Assembly: GCF_946479755.1 (NCBI RefSeq)
Contig: NZ_CAMLHC010000010.1
Coordinates: 124,001-188,000, forward strand
Length of the DNA stretch: 64,000 bases
Direction of reading: 5' to 3'
Source: an uncultured Chitinophaga sp.
Lineage (GTDB): Bacteria; Bacteroidota; Bacteroidia; Chitinophagales; Chitinophagaceae
Within the stretch, counting starts at the first letter, position 1. Every line of letters begins with the position of its first letter. Made by a program: the position numbers and the translations under genes. This document shows, one piece after another, positions 45,054-55,069 of the stretch. Under the pieces are notes generated by a model, which was not told the origin of the DNA, did no database searches, and was given only the letters and a program-made list of their open reading frames with translations.

Positions 45054-46037
45054 TTATTTCTTCATGTACATTACTTCTTTCACCAGTTTCACGGTACGCT
45101 CTACATCCGGCATGTACAGTTTCACCAGGTTCGGCGCGTAGTGCATTGGTGCGTCCGGTGCAGTGATACGGCGGATAGGCGCATCGAGGTAATCAAAACC
45201 TTCTTTCTGGATGCGGTAAGCGATCTCAGAAGAAACGCTGGAGAACGGCCATTGTTCTTCCACGATCACGAGGCGGTTGGTTTTCTTTACAGACTCGAGG
45301 ATGGTGAACCAGTCCAGCGGACGGATAGTACGCAGGTCGATCACTTCCGCTTCGATGCCTTCTTTAGCCAGTTCTTCCGCAGCACCCAGGGCAACTTTCA
45401 TCATTTTATTGAAAGAAACGATGGTCACGTCTTTACCGGCACGTTTGATATCAGCTTTACCGATAGGGATGATGTATTCCTCCTCCGGTACTTCGCCCAT
45501 ATCACCGTACATCACTTCACTTTCCATGAAAACAACCGGATCGTCGTCGCGGATAGCCGCTTTGAGCAAACCTTTAGCATCATATGGATTGGAAACGGAG
45601 ATCACTTTCAGGCCCGGGATGTTGGCATAGTAGCTTTCGAAAGCAGTAGAGTGCTGAGCGCCCAGCTGACCGGCAGAACCGTTAGGTCCGCGGAAAACGA
45701 TCGGACAGCCAACCTGTCCGCCACTCATGGCGAGCATTTTGGAAGCCGTATTCAGGATCTGGTCTAAAGCCAGTGTTGCGAAGTTCCAGGTCATAAATTC
45801 CACTACCGGGCGAAGGCCGTTCTGCGCAGCACCAACGCCAATGGCAGCAAATCCAAGTTCAGCGATCGGGGTGTCGATCACACGTTTTGGACCAAACTCA
45901 TCGAGCATTCCCTGGCTCACTTTATAAGCACCATTGTATTCGGCTACTTCCTCCCCCATCAGTAATACCCGTTCATCACGGCGAAATTCCTCCTGCAGGG
46001 CTTCTCTTAAGGCTTGTCTGAAAGCTATCTGACGCAT
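45054..46037 (-). CDS. pdhB: Pyruvate dehydrogenase E1 component, beta subunit
   Basis: The 327-aa product shows the E1-beta signature: RVLLMGEEVAEYNGAYKVSQ, the thiamine-binding region, and 'PNGSAGQLGAQHSTAFESYY' with the catalytic histidine in QHS. Near the end 'EEQWPFSSVSSEIAYRIQ' and the closing 'APMHYAPNLVKLYMP' fit PdhB rather than a keto-acid dehydrogenase of branched chains, though that is not certain. It pairs with an E1-alpha subunit, which is not in the window. It is monocistronic. Confidence 0.88.
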   Translation of the reverse strand: MRQIAFRQALREALQEEFRRDERVLLMGEEVAEYNGAYKVSQGMLDEFGPKRVIDTPIAELGFAAIGVGAAQNGLRPVVEFMTWNFATLALDQILNTASKMLAMSGGQVGCPIVFRGPNGSAGQLGAQHSTAFESYYANIPGLKVISVSNPYDAKGLLKAAIRDDDPVVFMESEVMYGDMGEVPEEEYIIPIGKADIKRAGKDVTIVSFNKMMKVALGAAEELAKEGIEAEVIDLRTIRPLDWFTILESVKKTNRLVIVEEQWPFSSVSSEIAYRIQKEGFDYLDAPIRRITAPDAPMHYAPNLVKLYMPDVERTVKLVKEVMYMKK

Positions 46038-46284
46038 GCTATTCTTAATAAAGTGTGAAAGTTTAAGTGCCTGATTGTCGTAAGGCAGGGCAAAAATATT
46101 GTTTGTTGACGAAAAAGCAAAGGATTAATAATTAATATGACAGCCAGCCCATAAATATTTAATCATTTGATCTATTAAATATTTAATTATTTTTATATTT
46201 AATTTTATATTTATGTAAAATAACCAATTAACGGTTAATTCCATCCCGATAAATATTAACACATTTAAATATATACCTGGACTT

Positions 46285-46905
46285 ATGGTGACCCTGACCA
46301 TCCTGACCATCTGTTTTCTGACGGCCATCTCCTGTAAAATCAAGAAGATAAAATCGCCGGTGGCGCTGGCCCTCACCTGGTACATCCACCTCATCTTCCT
46401 GTTCTTTTCTGTCGTGTGCCTGCTATTGATGCTCAACGGCTACGGCTTTAAAGGCACGCAGACGGAAAGGGTGTTCTTCACGCTCTATGCCGGCAGCGGC
46501 ATGGTACTGTACGGCCTGAGCCAGCCCGGGACCGACGCCCGCTACGCCTACCTGACGGTCCTCTTCGGGTTTCCGTTTGTGCTGCTGCTGGGGCTGATCA
46601 TCCCTCCCCTGCGCATCCTCACACTGGTGGCCACGCTTACCCTGCTGTCCGACAGCGACTTTCAACGGTACACCATCGATGAGGACCACGCCCTGCAAAG
46701 CAAAACCAGCGGCATCCTGTCGGTGACGCCTACCTACAGCATGGTGACGGACAAATACTGGCTGTTTGAAGAAATTACGCCGGATGTGATAAAACCCCAG
46801 CGCGCTGTGAGCAACCTGCGCATGAAGAAAAAAGGGGCTGACAGCGTACAGATACAATGGGGTTACGGTAAGATGCGGAGAGATACGCTGCTGGAACTGG
46901 ATTGA
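46285..46905 (+). CDS. Small polytopic membrane protein of unknown function
   Basis: The 206-aa product has about four hydrophobic helices in its first 135 residues (for example YIHLIFLFFSVVCLLLMLNG and VLFGFPFVLLLGLIIPPLRI) and then a soluble C-terminal domain of about 70 residues (YRVTPTYSMV-like, ending RRDTLLELD). No family is recognised. It is alone on the plus strand, preceded by a strongly AT-rich 247-nt spacer, and followed by a long inverted repeat, so it may be a recent insertion. Confidence 0.7.
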   Translation: MVTLTILTICFLTAISCKIKKIKSPVALALTWYIHLIFLFFSVVCLLLMLNGYGFKGTQTERVFFTLYAGSGMVLYGLSQPGTDARYAYLTVLFGFPFVLLLGLIIPPLRILTLVATLTLLSDSDFQRYTIDEDHALQSKTSGILSVTPTYSMVTDKYWLFEEITPDVIKPQRAVSNLRMKKKGADSVQIQWGYGKMRRDTLLELD

Positions 46906-46914
46906 GTCAGAGAG

Positions 46915-46980
46915 GTACGATTTCAGAATGTTGGAATTTTGCAGGTATGTCCCCAAAATTCCAACATTCTAAAATCGTAC
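46915..46980. repeat. Long inverted repeat with 26-bp arms
   Basis: Left arm 46915-46940 and right arm 46955-46980 are complementary over 26 bases with one mismatch (C against T near the start), with a 14-nt loop. The right arm ends AAAATCGTAC and is followed by ATCC. The structure lies between two convergent genes, so it could act as a bidirectional terminator, but it has no U-rich tail of the usual type. Confidence 0.85.
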
Positions 46981-46994
46981 ATCCATAAATGTGA

Positions 46995-48167
46995 TTATAC
47001 TTTTTCGATGATCATCGCGCTGGCGCCGCCGCCGCCATTACAGATAGCAGCCAGGCCATAGCGGGCATTATTTTCATGCAGGATAGAATTGAGCGTCACC
47101 ACGATCCTCGCGCCGCTGCAACCGATCGGGTGCCCCATAGACACCGCGCCGCCCCACACATTCACTTTTTCCAGTGGCATGTTCAGGTCTTTGGCATTGG
47201 CAATGGGTACGCAGGAGAAGGCTTCATTCACCTCTGCAAAATCCATATCGGAAATTTTCAGGTTGGCTTTGGCCAGCGCTTTCTCAGCGGCCTTCACCGG
47301 CGTAGTGGTAAACCATTCCGGCGCCTGGTTGGCATCGGCAAAGCTGATAATTTTAGCCAGTGGCTTCAGGCCCAGCTCTTTCAGCTTCTCGCCGCTTACC
47401 AGCACCACGGCGGCAGCGCCGTCATTGATGTTGGAAGCATTGGCCGCGGTGATGGTACCGTCTTTCTGGAAGGTAGGCTTCAGCGCGGGCACTTTTTCGA
47501 GGATCACCTTTTTGTAATCTTCGTCTTCTGATACCGTCACCACTGTTTTGCCCGGCACTTCCACCGGCACCACTTCTTTTTTGTAGTATCCTTTCTCCCA
47601 GGCTACTGCCGCACGGCGATAGCTCTCAATAGCATACGCGTCCTGGTCTTCCCGGGTGATCTTATATTCAGCAGCGCAAAGTTCAGCAGCGTTGCCCATG
47701 TGAAAATCCTTGTAAGGGTCCCAGAGGCCGTCACGGATGATACCATCCGTCACCGCGCCATGACCGAGCTTGTAGCCGGTACGGGCCTTGTCCAGGTAAT
47801 ACGGCGCGTTGCTCATGCTCTCCATACCGCCGGCCACCACGATGTCATTTTCTCCCAGCAGGATGCTCTGGGCGCCCAGCATAATGGCTTTCATACCGGA
47901 AGCGCATACCTTGTTGACGCCCGTGCAAGGCACGGTATTCGGCAAGCCCGCGCCCAGACCGGCCTGCGTAGCAGGCGCCTGGCCCAGGTTGGCACTGAGC
48001 ACATTGCCCATGTAGACTTCATTCACTTTAGCGGCATCGATCCCTGACTGCTCCAGGGCAGCTTTGATAACGGTAGAACCCAGCTTTATGGCCGAAACAC
48101 CAGACAGCGTACCGTTGAAACCACCAATAGGGGTACGGACTGCGGCTACTATAAAAACTTCTTTCAT
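46995..48167 (-). CDS. Acetyl-CoA C-acetyltransferase (thiolase)
   Basis: The 390-aa product carries the nucleophilic Cys88 in NKVCASGMKA, the GHPIGCSGARIV histidine motif and the second cysteine in CNGGGGASAMII (Cys376). NEAFSCVP is the usual active-site loop. It condenses or cleaves acetoacetyl-CoA in fatty acid or ketone body metabolism. Length and motifs match the AtoB/PhaA group. It ends 15 nt from the inverted repeat and starts across from the primase gene. Confidence 0.95.
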   Translation of the reverse strand: MKEVFIVAAVRTPIGGFNGTLSGVSAIKLGSTVIKAALEQSGIDAAKVNEVYMGNVLSANLGQAPATQAGLGAGLPNTVPCTGVNKVCASGMKAIMLGAQSILLGENDIVVAGGMESMSNAPYYLDKARTGYKLGHGAVTDGIIRDGLWDPYKDFHMGNAAELCAAEYKITREDQDAYAIESYRRAAVAWEKGYYKKEVVPVEVPGKTVVTVSEDEDYKKVILEKVPALKPTFQKDGTITAANASNINDGAAAVVLVSGEKLKELGLKPLAKIISFADANQAPEWFTTTPVKAAEKALAKANLKISDMDFAEVNEAFSCVPIANAKDLNMPLEKVNVWGGAVSMGHPIGCSGARIVVTLNSILHENNARYGLAAICNGGGGASAMIIEKV

Positions 48168-48424
48168 CGGTTTAATTAAGATTGATTTGGCTTGTTGGAT
48201 AATCTACCAAATATAAGAAAAGCAGATTTGGAAAAAACCGCAGGCGAATGACGATTTTTGAGCGAAAAACAGCAAAAACTGAAAGCTGTTTAATGTATAG
48301 CCGGGTATTGATGGTCCCCCGGCGCGAAATGCCGCCTTTTATTGAATACTTACCAATTGTTTTTACACCTGGTTTCCCAGCTCCGGAGAAATTACCGTAT
48401 GTTTGCAGTTGCATCGATCAGACC

Positions 48425-50398
48425 GTGATATCTCAACAATCCATACAACAGATCCTCAGCCGCATTGACATTGTGGAGATCGTGGGTTCTTTTGTGAAAC
48501 TGAAAAAACGGGGCGCCAATTACATGGGGCTTTGTCCGTTTCACAACGAGAAATCCCCGTCCTTCACCGTATCTCCCAGCAAAGAGATTTACAAATGTTT
48601 TGGTTGCGGTAAAAGTGGCAACGCCATCAGCTTTGTCATGGAGCATGAGAAGTACTCCTATGTGGAAGCCATCAAATGGCTGGCGCAGAAGTACCAGGTA
48701 GAGATCGAAGAGACAGAGGTGAGCCCTGAGCTGCGGCAGCATCAGCTGATGTCCGACAGCCTGTTCATTATCAACAGCTTCGCCCGGGAGTATTTCACCG
48801 ATACCCTGTTCAACTCGGAAGAGGGGCAGAACGTAGGGGTCAGCTATTTTGAAGAACGCGGTTTCACGGAAGAGACGATCCGCAAGTTCCAGCTGGGGTA
48901 CTGCCTCAATACGCGCGACGCCTTCGCACAGACAGCGCTCGCCAAGGGCTACAACCTGGAGTATCTCCAGAAAACGGGCCTGGTGACCATCCGCAACGAG
49001 CAACCGGCCGACAACTACCGCGGCAGGGTTATCTTCCCGATCCATAACCAGTCGGGCAAGATCCTCGGCTTCGGCGCCCGTATCCTTGTCAAGTCTGACC
49101 GTGCCCCCAAATACATCAACTCTCCCGAAAACGAGATATACGTCAAGAGCCGGGTACTGTACGGTACCTATTTCGCGCGGCACGCCATTGACAAACTCAA
49201 TGAATGCCTGCTCGTAGAAGGGTATACCGACGTGATCTCCCTGCATCAGGCAGGGGTGGAAAACGTGGTCGCCTCCAGCGGCACCTCCCTCACACAGGAC
49301 CAGCTGCGGCTCATTAAAAAATACACCAACAACCTCACCATCATCTACGATGGTGACAGCGCCGGTATCAAAGCAGCGCTGCGCGGCCTCGACATGGCCG
49401 TAGAGGAAAGCCTCAACGTAAAGCTGGTACTGCTGCCCGATAAAGAAGACCCGGACAGTTATGTGCAACGCATCGGCGCCGCCGCCTTCCGCACGTTCAT
49501 CGAGGAGAACAAGCAGGACTTCGTGCTGTTTAAGCTGCAGCTGAGCATGCAGGAAGCCGGCAACGACAGCAACAAAAAATCACAGCTGGTCAACGAGATC
49601 GCGGAAACTATTTCCAAGATCGACAAAGCCGAAGATTTCACCCGTCAGCAGGATTATATCCGCCAGTGCAGCCAGTTGCTCAGGATCGATGAGCAGGGCC
49701 TGGTGGCGCTGGTCAACAAGTTCATCCGTGAAAGGTTGGTAAAGCGGGAGCAGGCCAACGCCCGTAATACACCGGCGCCGTCCGAACAGGACGATGTGCT
49801 CAGTGAAGAAGCGATCGCCGCGATGGAGGCCGCCGAAACCGGCGTTTCCATTTCATCGCTGCTCAACAGGGATGAAAAGCAGGAGAAGGAGCTGGTGAAA
49901 ATATTACTGCGTTTTGGCGACAAGCCTTTCAGCGAAGAAGAGAACAGCACCGTGGCCGATTATGTTTTCCATCTGCCCTATGACTTTGAATCGCTGGCTG
50001 ACAGTGAGATGGTGAAACGTATCCTGCGGGAATACAAACAGCTGTACGATGAAGGCAGTCTGCCCGATAAAAAATGGTTCCTGTACCACCAGGACCCGGA
50101 AATGAGCAAGTATACCGCGCTGATACTGGAAGATAAAGAAGCTGAATTAAGCACTAACTGGAAGGAGCGGTTCGAGATAGACACTGTTTATGGAGACAAT
50201 GCCTACCTGAAAGACACGATATCCACTACCAACTATCTGATCCTCCGGAAGATCAAGAAGCTGATCACGGAAAACCAGGAAGAGGCCGAGAGAGCCACTG
50301 ACATGGAACAGGTGATGCGCTGCCTGGAGATGCAGGTGCACCTGAAAGCCCTGGAGAAAGAGCTCACCCAGGGCCTCGGTACCGTTATTTTCAAATAA
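48425..50398 (+). CDS. dnaG: DNA primase
   Basis: The start is taken as GTG at 48425, whose product begins ISQQSIQQILSRIDIV, as DnaG proteins of this phylum do; upstream ATG codons in the frame add residues with no family match. The 657-aa product has a CHC2 zinc site (CPFHNEKSPSF, then KCFGCGKSG), the TOPRIM domain (LVEGYTDVISLHQ with later IYDGDSAGIKA) and a C-terminal helicase-binding region. It lays RNA primers at the replication fork. Its stop is 3 nt from the convergent folA stop. Confidence 0.95.
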   Translation: MISQQSIQQILSRIDIVEIVGSFVKLKKRGANYMGLCPFHNEKSPSFTVSPSKEIYKCFGCGKSGNAISFVMEHEKYSYVEAIKWLAQKYQVEIEETEVSPELRQHQLMSDSLFIINSFAREYFTDTLFNSEEGQNVGVSYFEERGFTEETIRKFQLGYCLNTRDAFAQTALAKGYNLEYLQKTGLVTIRNEQPADNYRGRVIFPIHNQSGKILGFGARILVKSDRAPKYINSPENEIYVKSRVLYGTYFARHAIDKLNECLLVEGYTDVISLHQAGVENVVASSGTSLTQDQLRLIKKYTNNLTIIYDGDSAGIKAALRGLDMAVEESLNVKLVLLPDKEDPDSYVQRIGAAAFRTFIEENKQDFVLFKLQLSMQEAGNDSNKKSQLVNEIAETISKIDKAEDFTRQQDYIRQCSQLLRIDEQGLVALVNKFIRERLVKREQANARNTPAPSEQDDVLSEEAIAAMEAAETGVSISSLLNRDEKQEKELVKILLRFGDKPFSEEENSTVADYVFHLPYDFESLADSEMVKRILREYKQLYDEGSLPDKKWFLYHQDPEMSKYTALILEDKEAELSTNWKERFEIDTVYGDNAYLKDTISTTNYLILRKIKKLITENQEEAERATDMEQVMRCLEMQVHLKALEKELTQGLGTVIFK

Positions 50399-50401
50399 AT
50401 T

Positions 50402-50896
50402 TTATTGGTTGCGTTCCCATACCTGGAAGGAGAAAGAATATTCGTTCTTTTCATCCGCTTCATGGCGTTCATCGCTGACGAGCGTCCATTCGTTGCCGTG
50501 TACGGCGGGGAAAAACGCGTCTCCCGGAACAACGGCGTATACCCGTGTAAGGTAGATACGGTCTACCAGGTGCCAGGCCTGTTCGAATATCTGGGAACCG
50601 CCGGTGATAAAGAGCTCATCACCTTCGAAGGTTTTGGCTTTGCCGATGGCTTCGTCAATAGAAGACACCACATACACGCCGTCCGGCTGAAAGTCCGTTT
50701 GCCGGGTAATGACAATGTTCGGTCGTCCGGGCAGCGGTTTACGCAGCGATTCGAACGTTTTTCTTCCCATGACAATGGGTTTGCCCAGCGTGGTACTTTT
50801 AAAGTACTTCAGGTCTGTTGACAAGCGCCAGGGCAACTGGTTGTTGATGCCGATCACATTGTTTTCGGATGCGGCCACTATAATGGATACCCTCAT
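50402..50896 (-). CDS. folA: Dihydrofolate reductase
   Basis: The 164-aa product begins MRVSIIVAASENNVIGINNQ and carries the substrate and NADPH motifs: LPWRLSTDLKYFK with the active-site acidic residue, and 'GRKTFESLRKPLPGRPNIVI'. The C terminus (VWERNQ) is normal. It reduces dihydrofolate and thus serves the thymidylate synthase encoded 1 nt upstream in the same operon, which makes dihydrofolate. Confidence 0.96.
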   Translation of the reverse strand: MRVSIIVAASENNVIGINNQLPWRLSTDLKYFKSTTLGKPIVMGRKTFESLRKPLPGRPNIVITRQTDFQPDGVYVVSSIDEAIGKAKTFEGDELFITGGSQIFEQAWHLVDRIYLTRVYAVVPGDAFFPAVHGNEWTLVSDERHEADEKNEYSFSFQVWERNQ

Positions 50897-50897
50897 A

Positions 50898-51719
50898 TCA
50901 GATCGCTACGGGTGCTTTGATAGCAGGATGGAACTGGTAGTTTTCCAGTTCGAAATCCTCAAATTTAAAGGCGAACAGGTCTTTCACGTCCGGGTTTATT
51001 TTCATGACCGGGAGCGGGAAAGGTGTTCTGCCCAGCTGCAGCTGCGCTTGCTCCATATGGTTGCTGTACAGGTGCACATCGCCGAAGGTATGGATAAAGT
51101 CACCCGCGTCGAGGTCGCATACCTGTGCCATCATCATGGTCAGCAGCGCGTAGGAAGCGATATTGAAAGGTACGCCCAGGAATACGTCAGCGCTGCGCTG
51201 ATAGAGCTGGCAGCTGAGTTTGCCCCTGGTTTCCCCTTTGGAAGCGTCGGGAGGTGTTACATAAAACTGGAAGAGACAATGGCAGGGGCTGAGCGCCATT
51301 TTGGACAGGTCGCCCACATTCCACGCGTTCACGATGATACGGCGGGAGTCCGGGTTCTTTTTAATCGTTTCCACCGCGATGCTGATCTGGTCGATCACTT
51401 CTCCGGAGGTAGTTTCCCAGCTGCGCCACTGTTTACCGTATACGGGGCCAAGGTCACCATTTTCATCCGCCCATTCATCCCATATGCTGACGTTATGTTC
51501 TTTCAGCCAGGCAATATTGGTATCACCTTTCAGGAACCACAACAGTTCATATATAATGGATTTGAGATGTAATTTTTTGGTAGTCACCAACGGAAATCCT
51601 TCGCTGAGGTTGAACCTCATCTGGTATCCGAAGCAGCTGGTGGTACCGGTGCCGGTGCGGTCGGTTTTAACAGCGCCTTCCTTAATAATATGTTGTAATA
51701 AAGTGAGATATTGTTCCAT
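50898..51719 (-). CDS. thyA: Thymidylate synthase
   Basis: The ATG at 51719 ([15 protein letters not shown]) is chosen over one 45 nt upstream, giving 273 residues. The active cysteine is in [12 protein letters not shown]. Other motifs are [13 protein letters not shown] and the '[15 protein letters not shown]' helix. It methylates dUMP to dTMP with methylene-tetrahydrofolate and yields dihydrofolate, which FolA recycles. The thyA stop is 1 nt from the folA start. Confidence 0.96.
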   Translation of the reverse strand: MEQYLTLLQHIIKEGAVKTDRTGTGTTSCFGYQMRFNLSEGFPLVTTKKLHLKSIIYELLWFLKGDTNIAWLKEHNVSIWDEWADENGDLGPVYGKQWRSWETTSGEVIDQISIAVETIKKNPDSRRIIVNAWNVGDLSKMALSPCHCLFQFYVTPPDASKGETRGKLSCQLYQRSADVFLGVPFNIASYALLTMMMAQVCDLDAGDFIHTFGDVHLYSNHMEQAQLQLGRTPFPLPVMKINPDVKDLFAFKFEDFELENYQFHPAIKAPVAI

Positions 51720-52046
51720 AATCAGGCGGCAAGTTACGAGAAAAATATAACCTAAATAAGTCAAATAAAAAAGTTAAAGTCAATCTGAATTTTCGTAAAC
51801 TGGCGTCCAAAATAGCCAAAAGTTACAACAGCATTTTACAGGAAACTACGAAGACTACGAAGACCACTGCCGGACGGCGCGCCACGATATTGAAAAGCCT
51901 GATACGAGCCTCCCGGTAGCAGAAAACAGAAGATAAAGATTCAACCAAAATCAAATCAAACTTGAACGCCATATTTCCCCATTCACCAAAATCTTAATTA
52001 CGCTAACGTGATTACGCCATCATTTTAATCTAAACCAATTCGTGCT
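51720..52046. promoter_or_regulatory. Spacer between thyA and the SusC-like gene
   Basis: About 327 nt with no gene. It must hold promoters for thyA (minus) and the susC-like gene (plus). A tandem 9-mer, ACTACGAAG twice at 51845-51862, is the only repeat I see. I cannot place an exact promoter. Confidence 0.5.
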
Positions 52047-55040
52047 ATGCTTCTACCAAAATCCAGCATGCTGGTGCTGCTTTGCTTATGCAGTACTCTT
52101 GCCTTATTTGCGCAACAGAACATCTCGGGCAGGATCAAAGATGCCACCAATGGCAATGCCATTCCCGGCGCTACCGTGCGCGTGCCCAACAGTAACAAGG
52201 GCACCATTACGGACGCTGACGGTAAATACCTGATCAGTGTACCGGCATCCGTGTCGCGGCTGATCGTCAGTTATACCGGCTACAAAACACAGACGGTGTC
52301 CATTCCTCCCGGCGCCACTACCCTGAACGTTTCACTGGAAGAGGATTTCGCCCGGCTGGACGAGATCGTGGTGACGGGTTTGGCGACCAATATCAAACGA
52401 AGTAACCTGGCCAATGCCGTGGCCACCATTTCAGGCAAAGAACTGAATGGCGTGGCGCCGGCCCAAACTTTTGACGCCGCCCTCAGTGGTAAAGTCCCCG
52501 GCGCGCTGATCACCGCCAACTCCGGCGCTCCCGGCGGCGGTATCTCCGTGAAGCTGCGTGGTATCACCTCTGTTTTCGGTAACTCACAACCGCTGTATGT
52601 GGTGGACGGTATCTTCTTCAACAACAGCAGCATCCCCGCCGGCCTCAATGATGTAACCGGCGCCGCTACTTCCGGCAACCCCAACAACCAGGACAACCCG
52701 TCCAGCCGTATCGCGGACCTCAACCCGGAAGACATTGAGAACATAGAAGTGCTCAAAGGCGCTTCCGCTGCCGCCCTGTATGGCGCCAAAGCAGCAGCAG
52801 GCGTAATCGTGATCACCACCAAAAAAGGGAAAACCGGTAAAACCAAAGTTACCGTCAACCAGGAAGTGGGCTTCGCCAAAGTACGCCACCTGGTAGGCGT
52901 GCGGAAGTTTACCGCCGAAACAGCCGCCGACCTGGGAGGCAGCGCCGCCAGCGCCGATCCGGATGTGATCGCCGCCCGCGCCGCCATGAAAGCCCAGTTC
53001 GAAGCCGCCCAGGCTGCCGGTAAAATTTATGACTACGAGAAAGAAATCTTCGGTGAGACCGGCCTCATTCTCAATACCGGCGTATCCCTCAGCGGCGGTT
53101 CAGAAAAAACCACGTTCTACCTCGCCGGTAACCGCAGGCAGGAACAGGGCATCGTTAAAAACACCGGTTACTTCAACAACTCATTCCGGCTGAATATCAA
53201 TCACCAGATAAATGATCGTTTGTCCGTTGGCGTTACCACCAACTATATCAACTCCTCTGCCGACAGAGGTCTTGGCAACAACGACAACAACGGCGTATCT
53301 CTCGGCGTGGCCCTTTCCACCACACCGGGCTTTGTGGAACTGCACCCCAATTCCCTCGGCGAATACCCGCGTAACGCATTCGCGGCTTCCAACCCGATAG
53401 AAACACGCGACAAAATGATCAACAACGAAGGCGTGAACCGCTTCGTAGGCGGTGGCAACATCGAATACCGCCTCCAGCAAAGCGAACACTCCACCACCAA
53501 AGTGGCTGTCAGGGCCGGTGTGGACTACTTCAACCTGAAAACCATCGCCGTATTCCCGCGCGACCTCCAGTTTGAGGAAAAAGCCCAGCAGGGGCATTCC
53601 ATCCAGGGTAATACGAATAACATCAACACCAATATCCTGGGCTTTGTGGCCAATACCTGGACACCGCATGATAAACTCAGTCTCACCAGCACCGCAGGCG
53701 CCACACTGGAAACAGGCTATATGGACAATATCGTGACGGTAGCCACTAACCTCGTGTCCGGCCAGACCAACCTCGATGCCAGCGGTAATACCGCCACCCG
53801 CCAGTTCCGGCAGAAATACCGGGACAACGGTATATTTGTGCAGGAAGACCTCTCCCTGATGGACGCCTTCACCATCAGCGCCGGCGTGCGTTTCGACCGT
53901 TCCACCAACAACGGCGATTATCTCAAATACTACGTGTTCCCCAAAGGCGCTTTCTCCTGGAACATCAGCAAAATGCCTTTCTGGCATGTGGATAAAGTGG
54001 ACAACCTGAAAGTGCGCATCGCCTATGGCCAGTCCGGCAACGTACCGCCTTACGGCAGTAAATTCACTGGCATGCTGGGCAGCAACATCGGCGGGTTCCC
54101 CGGTGTACTGGTAGACAACCTGCTGGGCAATCCGGACATCAAACCGGAAAGACAGTCAGAGCTGGAAACCGGTCTCGACATCAGCATCCTCAACGGCCGT
54201 GTGTCGCTGGAAGCTACCTACTATAACAAACGCATCTACGACGTATTGTTAAGACACGCTATCCCCTCTTCCACCGGCTACGCCACAGAATGGAAGAACA
54301 GCGGCGATCTTACCAACAGCGGCATAGAACTGGGTCTGACCGTTATCCCTGTTAATACCAGCAATTTTAAATGGACTTCCAATATCAACTGGTGGCGGAA
54401 CCGCTCCAAAATGACCAAGCTGCTCATTCCGCCTTACGCCATCGGTGCTTTTGGCGCCTCACTGGGCACTTTTTACCTGGAAGAAGGTCAACCGGTTACC
54501 CAGATCAAAGGTATTGTGGACAATCAGCTGAAACTGATCGGCAATGCAGAACCGAAGTTCCAGATGAGCTTTTATAATGATCTGACATTCCTCAAGAACT
54601 TCTCGTTGCGTTTCCTGATTCACTGGAAAAAAGGTGGTGACAACCTCAACCTGAGCCAGTTGCTGAACGACGGCGGCGGCACCTCGCCTGACTATGACGA
54701 CATGATCAACGGTGTGAAGCTGGGTGCATACCGCCCTGGCGCCGGTGCCGGCGTATACCTGCAGGACGCTTCCTACGTGCGTATCCGTGAGATCGGCCTG
54801 TATTACAATGTTCCGCTGAAGAATACCAAAACCGTGAAAGGTATCCGGCTGGGCGTTTCCGCCAATAACTTTTTCACCTGGACAAAATATGTGGGATATG
54901 ATCCGGAAGTGTCCAACTTCGGCAGCAACACCATTACCACTGCGCAGAGCCGCGGCAGTAACGGTTTATCTACCGGCGTGGACGTAATGCCTTTCCCGTC
55001 CAACAAAAGGGCCAGCTTCCACATAGGCGTCGACTTCTGA
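52047..55040 (+). CDS. SusC/RagA-family TonB-dependent outer membrane transporter
   Basis: The 997-aa product has a signal peptide (SSMLVLLCLCSTLALFAQQ), a carboxypeptidase-D-regulatory-like domain (about 24-105, GNAIPGATVRVPNSNKGTIT), the plug (DEIVVTG, then LRGITSVFGNSQPLYVVDG and NIEVLKGASAAALYGAKAAA) and a beta barrel ending in the terminal Phe. It pairs with the SusD-like lipoprotein 29 nt downstream. The pair imports a large ligand; the ligand is unknown and no glycoside hydrolase lies nearby. Confidence 0.96.
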   Translation: MLLPKSSMLVLLCLCSTLALFAQQNISGRIKDATNGNAIPGATVRVPNSNKGTITDADGKYLISVPASVSRLIVSYTGYKTQTVSIPPGATTLNVSLEEDFARLDEIVVTGLATNIKRSNLANAVATISGKELNGVAPAQTFDAALSGKVPGALITANSGAPGGGISVKLRGITSVFGNSQPLYVVDGIFFNNSSIPAGLNDVTGAATSGNPNNQDNPSSRIADLNPEDIENIEVLKGASAAALYGAKAAAGVIVITTKKGKTGKTKVTVNQEVGFAKVRHLVGVRKFTAETAADLGGSAASADPDVIAARAAMKAQFEAAQAAGKIYDYEKEIFGETGLILNTGVSLSGGSEKTTFYLAGNRRQEQGIVKNTGYFNNSFRLNINHQINDRLSVGVTTNYINSSADRGLGNNDNNGVSLGVALSTTPGFVELHPNSLGEYPRNAFAASNPIETRDKMINNEGVNRFVGGGNIEYRLQQSEHSTTKVAVRAGVDYFNLKTIAVFPRDLQFEEKAQQGHSIQGNTNNINTNILGFVANTWTPHDKLSLTSTAGATLETGYMDNIVTVATNLVSGQTNLDASGNTATRQFRQKYRDNGIFVQEDLSLMDAFTISAGVRFDRSTNNGDYLKYYVFPKGAFSWNISKMPFWHVDKVDNLKVRIAYGQSGNVPPYGSKFTGMLGSNIGGFPGVLVDNLLGNPDIKPERQSELETGLDISILNGRVSLEATYYNKRIYDVLLRHAIPSSTGYATEWKNSGDLTNSGIELGLTVIPVNTSNFKWTSNINWWRNRSKMTKLLIPPYAIGAFGASLGTFYLEEGQPVTQIKGIVDNQLKLIGNAEPKFQMSFYNDLTFLKNFSLRFLIHWKKGGDNLNLSQLLNDGGGTSPDYDDMINGVKLGAYRPGAGAGVYLQDASYVRIREIGLYYNVPLKNTKTVKGIRLGVSANNFFTWTKYVGYDPEVSNFGSNTITTAQSRGSNGLSTGVDVMPFPSNKRASFHIGVDF

Positions 55041-55069
55041 TCATTATCTGACTATCAAAACTGAAACAA

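Noticed and set aside
48248..48424. Upstream ATG starts for dnaG
   Set aside because: The extra 59 residues are unlike DnaG, whose usual beginning follows the GTG at 48425.
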